A stretch of 64,000 nucleotides of DNA from Salticus scenicus. Taxonomy: Eukaryota > Arthropoda > Arachnida > Araneae > Salticidae. The stretch is taken from contig OZ005652.1 of NCBI GenBank assembly GCA_963930645.1, positions 351,564,602 to 351,628,601 on the forward strand, read 5' to 3'. How positions within the stretch are numbered: the stretch's first letter is position 1; each line of letters starts with the position of its first letter. The notes below the pieces were generated by a model, which saw only the letters and a program-made list of their open reading frames with translations, searched no databases and had not been told where the DNA came from. The translations under genes were made by a program, and so were the position numbers. This document shows positions 34,818 through 45,409 of the stretch, in pieces.

Positions 34818-35429
34818 CAACGAGATATATAAATTAGAGTGCTGATTCAATGGATGAAGGATTAACTTTCCGTGGTTCAAGATGAATCACGTGATATGCT
34901 CGAATAGGTTGCTGTGTTTGGCCCTTTATCGCTATTTTGGCATTTAAAATATCAGTTCGACAAATTATCATTATTATTAGGTAACATGACAGTCCTATGA
35001 CCGAAATAAATTGCTTTTAAAATAATTTTACACGTATTTCACATTTTAATAAATTATAAAATACCTTTCTTTTCATCGTTTCTCAACAAACTTTAAAAGT
35101 GTTTATAAAACAAAATTTAAACTTTTAAAGAGCTAAATTTAACAACAAATAATAATTTTTCAACTATTTTTAAGCATTTTATCGGTTAAAGTTCAACTAC
35201 ACGAAATAAAAAAGAAGTAAAATCAAAATCAAAATGGTTTAGAACAAAAGAATATTAAACAACGTAAAGTAAACAAAAACATTGAAACCGTTCCCATAGA
35301 AATGTACTGAAAATGAGCTGTTACCAAGGAAACCACCGAATACGCATGTGCAAGGAAAGCATGTCACATGACTCATCTTGGACCTTCTCAAGGGTTACCA
35401 TTTATCACTCTACTTTATATATCTCGTTG
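34818..35429. mobile_element. hAT-like MITE (612 bp) with exact 8-bp duplication
   Basis: The ends CAACGAGATATATAAA are inverted (to 35429). ATTACTAT flanks both sides (34810-34817, 35430-35437). The terminal CAACG fits the hAT pattern YARNG. The interior has no coding sequence. A second copy, inverted, is at 46785-47425. Confidence 0.92.
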
Positions 35430-35598
35430 ATTACTATATCTATGATAGAACTACATTAGCACTTTATCAATGTGTATAAAATCTTTAAATTGATTATGAC
35501 GTCAATTTTCGTGAGATGCATAATTTAACTTTTTATAATTTTTTAACGTTCACGTTTGGTTAAATGTATTTATTTTTATGTTGAAAGAAAATGAACTC

Positions 35599-35629
<31 letters not shown>

Positions 35630-35879
35630 GGCAACAATTAAACTTATGGAACTCACAGATATTTTGGAGCAACTTTAATAAAGGTCTATAATTAACAAAT
35701 AATTGCAATAAAACAATATTGTGACAATAAATTGAGATAAAAACTATCCTATCTCTCAAGTTGGACCAAACTGCACACAGTGCGCAAAATTTCATTAAAA
35801 TCGGTTCCTTAGTTTAGGATTTTACCCCGGACAAACATCGTGACACGTAATTTATATATATATACAGATATATATAAGA

Positions 35880-36689
35880 TAAAAAACTTTTTATAAACCG
35901 TGTTTTTCAATTTTCTGTTGAATCATAGCCATAAAACTAACTGCATTAGCACTTTATGAATGCGTATTGTTACAAAATTGTAAATAATTGTATTTATCTT
36001 TGTATAAATTCTTTCAAAGAGGCTTGGTAAGTTGATAAAATGTCAATTTTCTGCATTTCCAGCTCTCTTTCGCGTTAAAATAGCTTAATCTTCCCTTTAA
36101 AACTCATTAAAAAGCTCATTCAAATAGGCAGGTAATGGATTTGTTGCAAAATTTGGCGACTTTTTGGACATTTTGGCAACTTTTGGCGAGAAAATCCTTA
36201 CTACCGATATTCCAAAGATGGACGTTCTAATGTGATTGGTTAAAGAGTTACGGGAAATTTGAATTAAAAAAAAAAAAGTTAGTTTTAAAAATTAAAATAT
36301 TAATCCTTTCCGAACAACATATATTTGCATCATGAACTACATTAGCACTTTATCAATGTGTAGAAAATCTCTAAAGTGAAAATGACGTCAATTTTTGCCA
36401 GATGCATAATTTAACTTTTTACATTTTTTTAACGCTTACGTTTAATTAAATGTATTTATTTTTATGTCGAAATAAAATGAACTTGTAATTTTTTTTTTGC
36501 CAACAATTAAATTATAGCTAATATTTTAATGGCTATTTAAACGCTATTAGGAGCTTATTATTTTCATATTTTAATTAATTAAAAAAAAACTATTCGAAAA
36601 TCTGACTTCGAAGTATTGCGTTGTCACCGATATCTTAGCTACTATGAAAGTTTCAAATGTTTAGCTAGTAGGGAAGTTAGTTAAAAATA
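35880..36689 (+). repeat. recurrent AT-rich core repeat
   Basis: TAACTGCATTAGCACTTTATGAATGCG (about 35940) and TACATTAGCACTTTATCAATG (about 36335) start two versions of the same core. The second continues through GACGTCAATTTTTG, AACAATTAAATTATAGC and TTTTAATTAATTAAAA. Other versions are at 29690, 30920 (inverted), 35455, 38400 and 47600. It is probably internal sequence of the Helitron-like elements. Confidence 0.5.
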
Positions 36690-37207
36690 TACTACTGGCC
36701 ATTAAAATTGCTACACCAAGAAGGAATAATAATAACGGAATGAAATTAGTTGGACACATACATTATAGTAGGAAGAACAATTGATTAAAATTTCAGAAAA
36801 TTTGGAGTAATATGTACTGAGAAAACAGTACATAAAGCAGCGACCTCTGTGAGCAATAACAGCACATATCTGCCTAGGCATTGAATCGAACAGCGATTGG
36901 ATGACATTTACGGGTAGAGCACTTCATGAAGTTTTAACACGACGCCACAATTCATCGATGAAGCACTTCATGAAGTGCTCTACCCGTACATGTCATCCAA
37001 TCGCTGTTCGATTCTATGCCTAGGCAGATAAGTGCTGTTATTGCTCACAGAGGTCACTGCTTTATGTACTGTTTTCTCAGTACATATTACTCCAAATTTC
37101 CTGAAATTTTAATCAATTGTTCTTCCTACTATAATGTATGTGTCCAGCAAATTTCATTCCGTTATTATTATTCCTTCTTGGTGTAGCAATTTTAATGACC
37201 AGTAGTG
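36690..37207. mobile_element. Tc1-type foldback element
   Basis: The ends TACTACTGGCCATTAAAATT and the complement of AATTTTAATGACCAGTAGTG, flanked by TA. Arms of about 240 bp are almost perfect inverted copies, with a 30-bp loop at about 36935-36965. The arms include GCCTAGGCAGATA and GAACAGCGATTGGATGACA, which look like the sub-terminal region of a Tc1-like transposon. The empty target is seen in the inverted copy near 30718-30738. Confidence 0.92.
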
Positions 37208-37568
37208 TAGATTGCAATATTTGTACCGGACAAACAAACAAACAAACAAGAATAGAAGTTAATAGAAACATGGTAATAAATTAGTCAAAATAAAAATTTT
37301 AATATTATGATGGCGATTTTATCAGAAATTTTTGATAATACAAGTTTAATTTCTCCTTTTTTTTTATTCACGTGTAAAGATAGTTCCTTTTTATGTTATT
37401 ATATATATGTATATATATATATATTTATTGGAATATAGAAAATTTAAAGGTATGATACAAATCTGCACGCAATTCTTTATCTAATAAAAATTTTTCAGAA
37501 CTATTAGTGCCACAGTTTTTCCTGTACGTCGCACGCTGACACACAAAGACTTTCTTTTATAATAATAA
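37208..37568. other. AT-rich sequence
   Basis: The first 40 bp continue the interrupted core repeat (ATTTGTACCGGACAAAC). The rest has (TA)n at 37404-37424 and no recognised content. Confidence 0.4.
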
Positions 37569-38292
37569 CTGGCAAGCCTTGCCCGCTTCGCTGGTCACTA
37601 TATTTAAAGGAAACTCTTTTTTCTATTTAGCTTTATGAAAAAAAAGAACAAAGAGACTGAAATCTCTCAAAAGCTCGCTTTGGGCTCAAAAGCTCAAAAG
37701 CTTTTTCTCTCAAAAGCTCCCTATTACCTGCGACTAGAGCTTACCCGTGACATTCCATTTGGGTGCTTATCATATATGACAGCACCATGGTGCTTATCAT
37801 ATTGGATGTTTATCATGTATGACAGTTTCGATTCGGGCAGCATCAAAAATTTTGAAGTAGCATTTTTATATTTGAATCCCAGTTACACATGAGCAACATT
37901 ATACGTGATGTACGTAATATTTGCTTTCACGTTATTTTCTATATTTGATTTTTAATCGATCAAGACTTTTGAATTTTTGTCGCCGTTTCAGACCAAAATA
38001 TAATTTATACGATTATTGTTCCTATTTCTTTCTATCTTTTCTTTTCTTTCTTTCTTTCTTTCTTAATTTTTTTTTTTTTCTTCTGCAATATTTTATAATT
38101 TAGTTATGTTTTTGATGCGCTATTTGACTTTAAGTGGCTGTCCTGGCGAAAAATGTCCGATCTACTTCAGCATCAAAATTAAAAAAATTATCCAGAATTA
38201 TCAATAAGTAAATACCTTTAATATAATGCTGAATTAACTTTTATACCAAGCGTGATTCATTCGTGCAAAAAAATAAAATTAAAGTTGAGGTA

Positions 38293-38327
<35 letters not shown>

Positions 38328-38751
38328 CTATGAAATAAAATTCAGAAGAAACATGCTAGATTTGTATTATTACTATTTTATTTTAAATTTATAAAGACAT
38401 TATATTTTCTCATTCACAAATTTAACGTTTAGTAATTTTTTATTTTTCGCGTGAAAGCATATTTCATTTTGTGTTGAAAAAATAGATAAATAAATACCTC
38501 GTACACTTTTTGGCAACAATTAAAAATTTAAATGGCTTATATTAAGGCAATTACCAGTTTATTAATTTCATTTTTTAATTAATTTTAAAAAATCTAATCA
38601 AATTTCCGATATAAATAGTAGCCTATGTCCTATTTCAGACTATTATCTATACCAGACTCTGTACCAAATTTCATCCAGATCCGTTTAGCCGTTGTGGCGT
38701 GATTGAGTAACAAACATCCATACATACATCCAAACTTTCGACTTTATAATA
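37569..38751 (-). mobile_element. Helitron-like element abutting the next one
   Basis: The 3' end (complement of CTGGCAAGCCTTGCCCGCTTCG) is at 37569; the 5' end (complement of CGACTTTATAAT) is at about 38750. The next 3' end starts at 38752. The interior has a (TTTC)n/poly-T tract, poly-A at 38298-38325 and the core repeat near 38400. Confidence 0.5.
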
Positions 38752-39477
38752 CTAGCAGGTTTAGCCCGCTTCGCAGGTCAGTATGTTTAAAGGAAACTCT
38801 TTTCTATATATCTTTATGAACAAAAGAAAAATATATATTGAAACCGCTCAAAAGCTCTCTTTGGGTTCCCGCTGCCTTCGGCGGGACTTGCTCGTCCTCG
38901 CAGTCTCCGGTGCCTGTCCCTATTGCCTGCGACAATAGCTTATCCGTGGGCTTCCATTTGGGCGCTTATCATATATGACAGTTTCGATACGGACAGTATT
39001 GAAAAAAATCCCAATTACATAAGAACAACATTATGCGTGATGTACATAATATTTGCTTTCAAGTTATTTCTTATATTTATTTTATTAAATCGATCAACCA
39101 TAAAATAACAACAATTTCAAGCCAAATATAATATTACAATATGCTATGATCGGCTACGTCTATCGCATGAGACAATTATTATTATTATTATTATTTTATT
39201 ATTATTATTATTATTGGTTATATATACTTCATGCTTAGTTAATAGCTTAGTAATTGGTATGTAGAAAAAAAATTAATTAATTAATATGCAAACCTGATCA
39301 TGGTACAAGCTTAATACAGCTCCCCTTTGCGACTTTTGAATTTTTGTCGCCGTTTTAGACCAAAATATAATTTATGCGATTATTGTTCCTATTTCTTTCT
39401 ATGTCTTTCTTTTTTTTTTTTTTCAATATTTTATAATTTAGTTATATTTTTTATGCTCTACTTGGCTTAACAACTTA
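38752..39477 (-). mobile_element. Helitron-like element, 5' end not found
   Basis: A|CTAGCAGGTTTAGCCCGC at 38752. Like 37569, it continues TTTAAAGGAAACTCTTTT and CTCAAAAGCTC, and has TGCCTTCGGCGGGACTTGC typical of this family. (ATT)n lies at 39177-39214. No coding beyond short AT-rich frames. Confidence 0.45.
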
Positions 39478-39661
39478 ATCTAACGCATGCACACGATAAC
39501 TAATACATATCTGTTCCCAAATATGGGGATTAAAATTGATAATTAATTTTACTTAATTTTCAATATTTTTTTACAAAAAAAAAAAAAAAAAATCCAACGG
39601 AACATAGGAAGCCTTTTACTTCACCCCTTCGACGGTCAGTGACGTCACACTTCGCTTGCAT
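39478..39661. repeat. family G MITE, partial
   Basis: AACTTAATCTAACGCATGCACACG through GACGTCACACTTCGCTTGC matches 10880-11063, with a poly-A tract inserted near 39573. Confidence 0.65.
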
Positions 39662-39857
39662 ATCCTGGAGAATACATATTTACTGCATGACAATAGTATA
39701 CCGAAGAATATATTAAAATAAACCCTGTCGTACTAAATTAAATTATGTTTTCTGCAGAATTTTGTATCAATTACTCAGAAAATAAAAACAGACCAAGTTT
39801 TTTTTTTTTCTTTTAATTGCTATACTTTTTATATTAAAATTTTATAACTATAAAAAA

Positions 39858-40386
39858 CTAGTATGCTGTGGCCACCACAAGACTTTCTTCTATATTTTCC
39901 TATACAAATTCACACAGTAACAATATTAAAAAAAAAAAAAAAAAAAAATACGATTTTTTTTCAAAGTTTTTTTTCGTAAAAAAAAAAAAAAAAAAAAAAA
40001 TCGATAACTTTGTTTTAAATTATCACATATTTATAGTTCAACCATTCGTTTTAAAGATATTGACGAGACCTTTCGAAAGATACCCATTTTGAAAATTTAC
40101 CCCCCCCCCCGGGGGGTACTTTCCCCTGGGGGGGGGGAAGCGATGACCGAGATTTTTTTCCTAATTAACTACTACTATTATCAATAATTCATATTAATTT
40201 CACAATCACAGGTTAAGAATAACTCCCATTATGTACATTTATACGAAATTTTGTCCTATATACTGCCATGTTAAAAATTTAGAAAAAATACGATCACAGC
40301 ACCACCTGTTGAGTGATTGATCCCCAAATATAATCAGCCCCAGTTTATGTCAGGGGCCAACTAAATACCAAGTCTGGTTAAATTTC

Positions 40387-40428
<42 letters not shown>

Positions 40429-41063
40429 GATTTTTTTTTCTAAGTTACTTTTTGTTAAAAGTAAAAAAAAAATCGATAACTTTGTTTTAAATTATCACAG
40501 ATTTATAGTTCAACCATTCGTTTTAAAGGTATTGACGAGACCTTTCGAAAGATACCCATCTTTAAAATTTACTCCCCTCGAGGGGGGACTTCCCCCCCAG
40601 GGGGGTTCACGAGGCTCCTACGCATACAAAATTTTTTCCCCAGTTGACTACCTCTATTATAAATAATTCTTGTAAATTTCATAATGATTACTAAAAAATA
40701 ATTATCTTTATGCACATTTATACAAAATTTTGTCCTATATCACCATGTTAAAAATTTAGAAAAAGCGGGATGGCAACGCAACCTGTAAGACAATTTTTAC
40801 CAAAAGTTGATAGGCACTAATTTATGTCAAGGTGCAACTACATACTAATTTGTATGAAATTCTGTGCAGTAGTTCCTGAGATACAGTTGCCACAAAATTT
40901 TGTCACACACACACACACAGACAGACTGACAGACAGACAGTCATTTTCTAAAAAGGGTCAAATCGTGTTCTACAGCTCTTAAAACGTGTAAATCCATCAA
41001 AAACCCGAGGTCGAAAATTTTTACGAATCCAATACTTTCTCTATATTACATATAGAAGAAAGT
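39858..41063 (-). mobile_element. repeat family A copy 3
   Basis: It starts at CTAGTATGCTGTGGCCACCA and ends TATAGAAGAAAGT at 41063. Contains TATCGATTTTTT modules at about 40000 and 40470, C/G clusters near 40100 and 40565, a 43-bp poly-A at 40390, and (ACAC)/(ACAG)n at 40905-40940. Confidence 0.8.
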
Positions 41064-41475
41064 AATAATGATAATTCATTTAATGTTTCTTACTGGCAAA
41101 GTGAATTAAATATAGCAAGCAGGTGAATCAGAACTTTTAATTTTCAATGTAAAAAATATTTGTAACAAACAATTAAAAAGTTTTATTACGATTTTTGGCA
41201 TCAAAAGATATTTAATAATAGTAAATATACAAATTCAGTAATAATACAGAATATAGCAGACTCGGTTTAAATTAATTTTTATTAAAAATTTTAGTAATTA
41301 TTCATAAATAAATTTTAAATAGCAGAAAATAGATTTAAATAGAACATGACACAGCAGATTAGAACCAGTAGATATGACAAACCTGTTCCAGAACCTCATT
41401 TCATACCAGGGGTAACAATTTAAAATTTTTTAGAAAATAAAAATAGCTTTAGAATACATGGAACATAAGCAATTT
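41064..41475. other. unassigned AT-rich sequence
   Basis: No element ends or coding motifs seen. Confidence 0.4.
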
Positions 41476-41732
41476 GGTACAACTATAGTATTTCCCCTCA
41501 TTTGGCGATTTTTCTTTGGCGCCGATTTGAACGATAACGATGTCGTTCTGGATTGTTTGCGATATAATATGGCAGCCTGCATGCTATTTATTTTGGATTT
41601 ATGATTTTATGATTTATAATTTAGCTTACGATTTTATCATTTATGCTATATGATTTTTAGATTTATGATTTAGCCATAATCGCCAACGAAAAATCGCCAA
41701 ATCTAGCTGAGGGGAAATACTATAGTTGTTCC
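41476..41732. mobile_element. palindromic MITE, family C, copy 1
   Basis: GGTACAACTATAGTATTTCC opens it and the complement closes it. Flanks are exact AGCAATTT (41468-41475, 41733-41740). The inverted arms continue with TTTGGCGATTTTTC. The centre is repeated ATGATTTA words. Confidence 0.88.
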
Positions 41733-41825
41733 AGCAATTTCTGCATTTTAATTCCCATTTCAAAATATTTGAAAATAGCTAAAATTTTCTTTTAAATTTG
41801 TATAATATGATCTAAGATTAGACAT

Positions 41826-41862
<37 letters not shown>

Positions 41863-42658
41863 TCATAAAATACGGCGTGGTTAATTTGTCTGCTCAGAAC
41901 AGATTTAGGACCTTCTTGGCGAAATTTGGAATGAAAGTAGCTCGGACATTGGAACAGCTTTAGTATAGGACCGCCTTGGGGAAATTTGAAATTTAGCATC
42001 GAAATAGCTGAGATATTTCTCACCAACGTCTTTCCTTGCGCAACTGAGATGATAGCCTTCATTGGCAAATGGAACAAAAATTTAAAAGTCGCCAAAGGTG
42101 TTCTGTACTAAAGCTGTATTCAGACGTTTCTCGCCCAAGATCTTTTCTTACGCAATTATGATAGCCCTTTTAATTTATCGCAAAAATGTCAACAAAAATT
42201 TAAAAGTCGCCAAGTCTCTATACTAAAGCTTTACCCTAATATTTCTAAATGAAACATTTCAAAAAATCATTACTTTTTTTAAAAAAAAAAGGGGGGGGGG
42301 GAGAAAGAGAGAGAGAGAGAGAGAGAAACGTATGGATATTATTATTATTATTATTTTATTTTATTTTCATTAGAAGACTATTACGCTGTTTGGCCCATTT
42401 AAGGACTTAATAAACTCGGCGCCCATTTGAGACCTTGCTTCATTTGTAATTGAGAAATAAATAAGATATTAGTAATTTTATTTTTTCAGTCTAACAGACC
42501 GGTTAATTACAGCTTATGTTTTGTTTGTAATTAAGAATGAGATAAATAAATAACGGTGCTTGTGTATTAACTGCACGCCACTATCAAGATATTCCTATAC
42601 ATAAATATACATGTAAATATATAAGATAATACAATATATTTCATAGGGATCACATCTG
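41733..42658. repeat. AT-rich region with a related inverted MITE-like block
   Basis: About 41890-42235 has CTTTAGTATAGGACCGCCTTGG at one side and AAAAGTCGCCAAG..CTATACTAAAGCTTTACC at the other. Similar TTTAGTATAGGAC ends occur near 22117, 27488, 31303 and 57700. (TA)n lies at 41832-41858, a G-run/(GA)n at 42291-42326, (ATT)n at 42339. Confidence 0.45.
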
Positions 42659-42928
42659 GGAACAACTATAGTATCTCCCCACAGCTGAATTTGGCGATTT
42701 ATTTTTGGCGATTATGGCTAAATCATAAATCTAAAAATCATAAATCATAAATGATAAAATCATAAGCTAATTTATAAATCATAAATAATAAAATCATAAA
42801 TCCAAAATAAACAGTATGCAGGCTGCCATATTATATCGCAAACAGTCCAGAACGATATCGTTATCTTTCAAATCGACGCCAAAGAAAAATCGCCAAATTT
42901 AACTGTGGGGAGATACTATAGTTGTACC
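42659..42928. mobile_element. palindromic MITE, family C, copy 2
   Basis: GGAACAACTATAGTATCTCC at the left, the complement (GGTACAACTATAG) at the right. Flanks are exact CACATCTG (42651-42658, 42929-42936). The centre has ATAAATCATAAAT words as in copy 1, inverted. Confidence 0.88.
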
Positions 42929-43131
42929 CACATCTGAAATATTTGTGCATATATACCAAAATATAAATATTAAAATACACACAAAATATATAGTTTGTAT
43001 CACCGAATGCTCGTGATAAACTGCTGGCGTGCGTTTATTAGGAAGTACTTAAATGATTTGTAAATTTATCCGGTTTGAATTTGTTATTAGTTATATTATT
43101 ATTAACATTATTAAATTATTAAATCCTTTAT

Positions 43132-43851
43132 TACTTTCTTCTATATTCAATAGAAGAAAGTATTGGATTCGTAAAAATTTTCGACCTCGGGTTTTGGATG
43201 GATTTACATGTTTTGAGAGCTGTAGAACACGATTTGACCATTTTTAGAAAATGTCTGTCTGTCTGTCTGTGTGTGACAAAATATTGTGGCAACTGTATCT
43301 CATGAACTAGTGCGCAGAATTTCATAAAAATTGGTATGTAGTTGCACCTTGACATAAATTAGTGCCTATCAACTTTTGGTAAAAATTGTCTAACAGGTTG
43401 CGTTGCCATCCCGCTTTTTCTAAATTTTTAACATGATGATATGGGACAAAAATTTTTATAAATGTGCATAAAGAGAATTATCTTTTAGTAATCATTATGA
43501 ATTTTACAATAATTATTTATAATAGAGATAGTCAACTGGGAAAAAAAAATTGAATGTGTAGGAGCCTCGCCCCCCCCCCTTCCAGGGGGGAAGTCCCCCC
43601 CTCGAGGGGAGTAAATTTCCAAGATGGGTATCTTTCGAAAGGTCTCGTCAATACCTTTAAAACGAATGGTTGAACTATCAGTCTGTGATAATTTGAAACA
43701 AAGTTATCGATTTTTTTTTTTTTTTACTTTTAACAAAAAAAAAAAAAACTTTTTTTTTTTTTTTTTTTTAATATATATATATATATTGTTACTGAGTGAA
43801 TTTGTATAGGAAAATATAGAAGAAAGTCTTGTGTTGGCCAAAACATACTAG
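43132..43851 (+). mobile_element. repeat family A copy 4, short form
   Basis: The 5' hairpin is perfect: TACTTTCTTCTAT, loop ATTCA, ATAGAAGAAAGTA. Then AAATGTCTGTCTGTCTG, one C/G cluster (43570), TTATCGATTTTTT, ATATAGAAGAAAGTC, the imperfect 3' hairpin and CTAG at 43848-43851. This is the simplest copy for defining the family. Confidence 0.85.
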
Positions 43852-43861
43852 TTTTAATTTA

Positions 43862-44160
43862 CTAAGGAGCTCTGCTCCCTGCTCGCTCCTCTCAACAATC
43901 CGAGGCTCCCCTCCCTCGTATTCGCTTCCCTCATCAACCTCAGCGGGGATGTACCCACCTATTCGCAGCTTTGCCTTTCATCGAATGCGAATATTAATAA
44001 TACATAACGCAAGAAAAAAAATAAATATATAAATTATGAATTTTTGTCTAAAAAGAAAAGCTTTTTCAACTTTTTCGATGCTATCCGTTTCGATGCTGAT
44101 TATTATTAATTTTCTTTTCTTTCGGGAAAAAAAAAAAGATTTTGACTTAATTCTGGCAAA
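43862..44160 (-). mobile_element. GC-rich Helitron-like 3' end and AT-rich interior
   Basis: The complement reads GGAGCAGAGCTCC, then TTAG|T (43863). The adjoining 130 bp are GC-rich (GCTCGCTCCTCTCAAC, GAGGCTCCCCTCCCTCG). The rest is AT-rich and shares TTTTTCAACTTTTTCGATGCT with 47780 and 52350. Confidence 0.35.
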
Positions 44161-44188
44161 AGCAGAATTTAGTTTCGTACGGAGGACT

Positions 44189-44219
<31 letters not shown>

Positions 44220-44255
44220 CAAATTATAACATCGTTTTCAAATTGTTCAATTATA

Positions 44256-44544
44256 CCACTAAATGCAAAACTGGTGTACAAACGATAAATAGACAATAAT
44301 ACTTCTTCACACACCATAAATTTTAAGCCAGCACTACCGGTTTCGAAAGGACGTAGCCTTCCTTCATCAGGTGCAAAAAACAAGTGCTACTGCCTTGGAG
44401 GCAAAAGCAAGACAGTCTTGCTTTTGCCTCCAAGGCATCAGCACGTGTTTTTTGCACCTGATGAAGGAAGGCTAAGTCCTATCGAAACCGGTAGTGCTGA
44501 CTTAAAATTTATGATGTGTGAAGAAGTATTATTGTCTATTTATT
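44256..44544. mobile_element. inverted-dimer element with hammerhead-like cores
   Basis: Arms 44285-44413 and 44415-44543 are near-perfect inverted copies around the single base 44414. It is flanked by GTTCAATTATA / GTTCAATTGTA (10 of 11 bases), absent as a duplication in repeat H copy 2. A duplication of this length suggests target-primed retrotransposition. Each arm carries CTGATGA ... CGAAACCGGTAGTGC, resembling a hammerhead ribozyme. Penelope-like elements carry such motifs; that link is an inference. Confidence 0.75.
44454..44497 (+). ncRNA. hammerhead-ribozyme-like motif (second, inverted copy at 44331-44374)
   Basis: Order: GCAC, CTGATGA, helix II, GAAA, CC/GG, T, A, GTGC. Helix I would be GCAC/GTGC (4 bp), helix III ACC/GGT, and the cleavage position follows TA, meeting the UH rule. 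Helix II (AGGA/TCCT) is offset by three bases from GAAA and lacks the usual G-C closing pair, so activity is doubtful. Confidence 0.35.
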
Positions 44545-44825
44545 GTTCAATTGTATTTTCGTTAAATTTTCGATTCCGATAAATGTCCAACCATTGTAAA
44601 ACTGGCGACAATGTTTTATCCGCAGATTGAGACTAACAGTCCTCCGTACTAATATAAAAAAATATTTGATAAATAATAACTTTAATAAATATTATGTCCT
44701 GCGTGAATTTTTTATTGGACAATACATAAGAAAGCTTCGTGGTGATCGTATCGTGCTATATTTATGATAATTTTGCCTCGTGTATAGTTTGTAAATTGAT
44801 GTTAATTCATTTTTTCTCAAAAAAA

Positions 44826-44892
44826 CTAGTATGTTGTGGCCACCACAAGACTTTCTTCTATATTTACCTATACATATTCAATCAGTAACAAT

Positions 44893-44928
<36 letters not shown>

Positions 44929-45377
44929 GATTTTTTTTCTAAGTTTTTTTTTTTTTTTTTTTTGTTAAAAGTAAAAAAAATCGATAACTTTGTTTTAAAT
45001 TATCACAGATTTATAGTTCAACCATTCGTTTTAAAGGTATTGACGAGACCTTTCGAAAGATACCCATCTTGAAAATTTATCCCCCCCCCCTTGGGATACT
45101 CCCCCCCCCCAGGGGGGGGAAGGCGATGCCCCCGCATGCACAATTTTTTTTCCTAATTAACTACTACTATTATCAATAATTCATATTAATTTTACAATCA
45201 CAGGTTAAGAATATCTCTCATTATGTACATTTATACGAAATTTTGTCCTATACTACCATGTTAAAAATTTAGAAAAAATACGATCACAGCGCCACCTGTT
45301 GAGCGATTGATCCCCAAATATAATCAGCACCAGTTAATGCCGGGGACAAACTAAATACCAAGTTTGGTTAAATTTCG

Positions 45378-45409
<32 letters not shown>

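Larger units (their letters stand above)
31400..35879 (-). mobile_element. possible large Helitron-like element containing later insertions
   Basis: A 3'-type end (A|CTAGCAGACCTGGTCACG, complement) is at 31400 and a 5'-type end (TCTTATATATATCTG, complement) at 35879. Whether these belong together is not certain. Between them lie a complete forward Helitron-like element, a partial G MITE and a hAT-like MITE. Confidence 0.35.
44161..44660. repeat. repeat H copy 1, interrupted
   Basis: GTACGGAGGACTA .. CAAATTGTTCAATTATA and AAACTGGCGACAATGTTTTATC .. AGTCCTCCGTACTA form a repeat with inverted GTACGGAGGACT ends. Uninterrupted copy 2 is at about 51800-51990. The insertion at 44256-44544 splits it. 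Confidence 0.7.
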
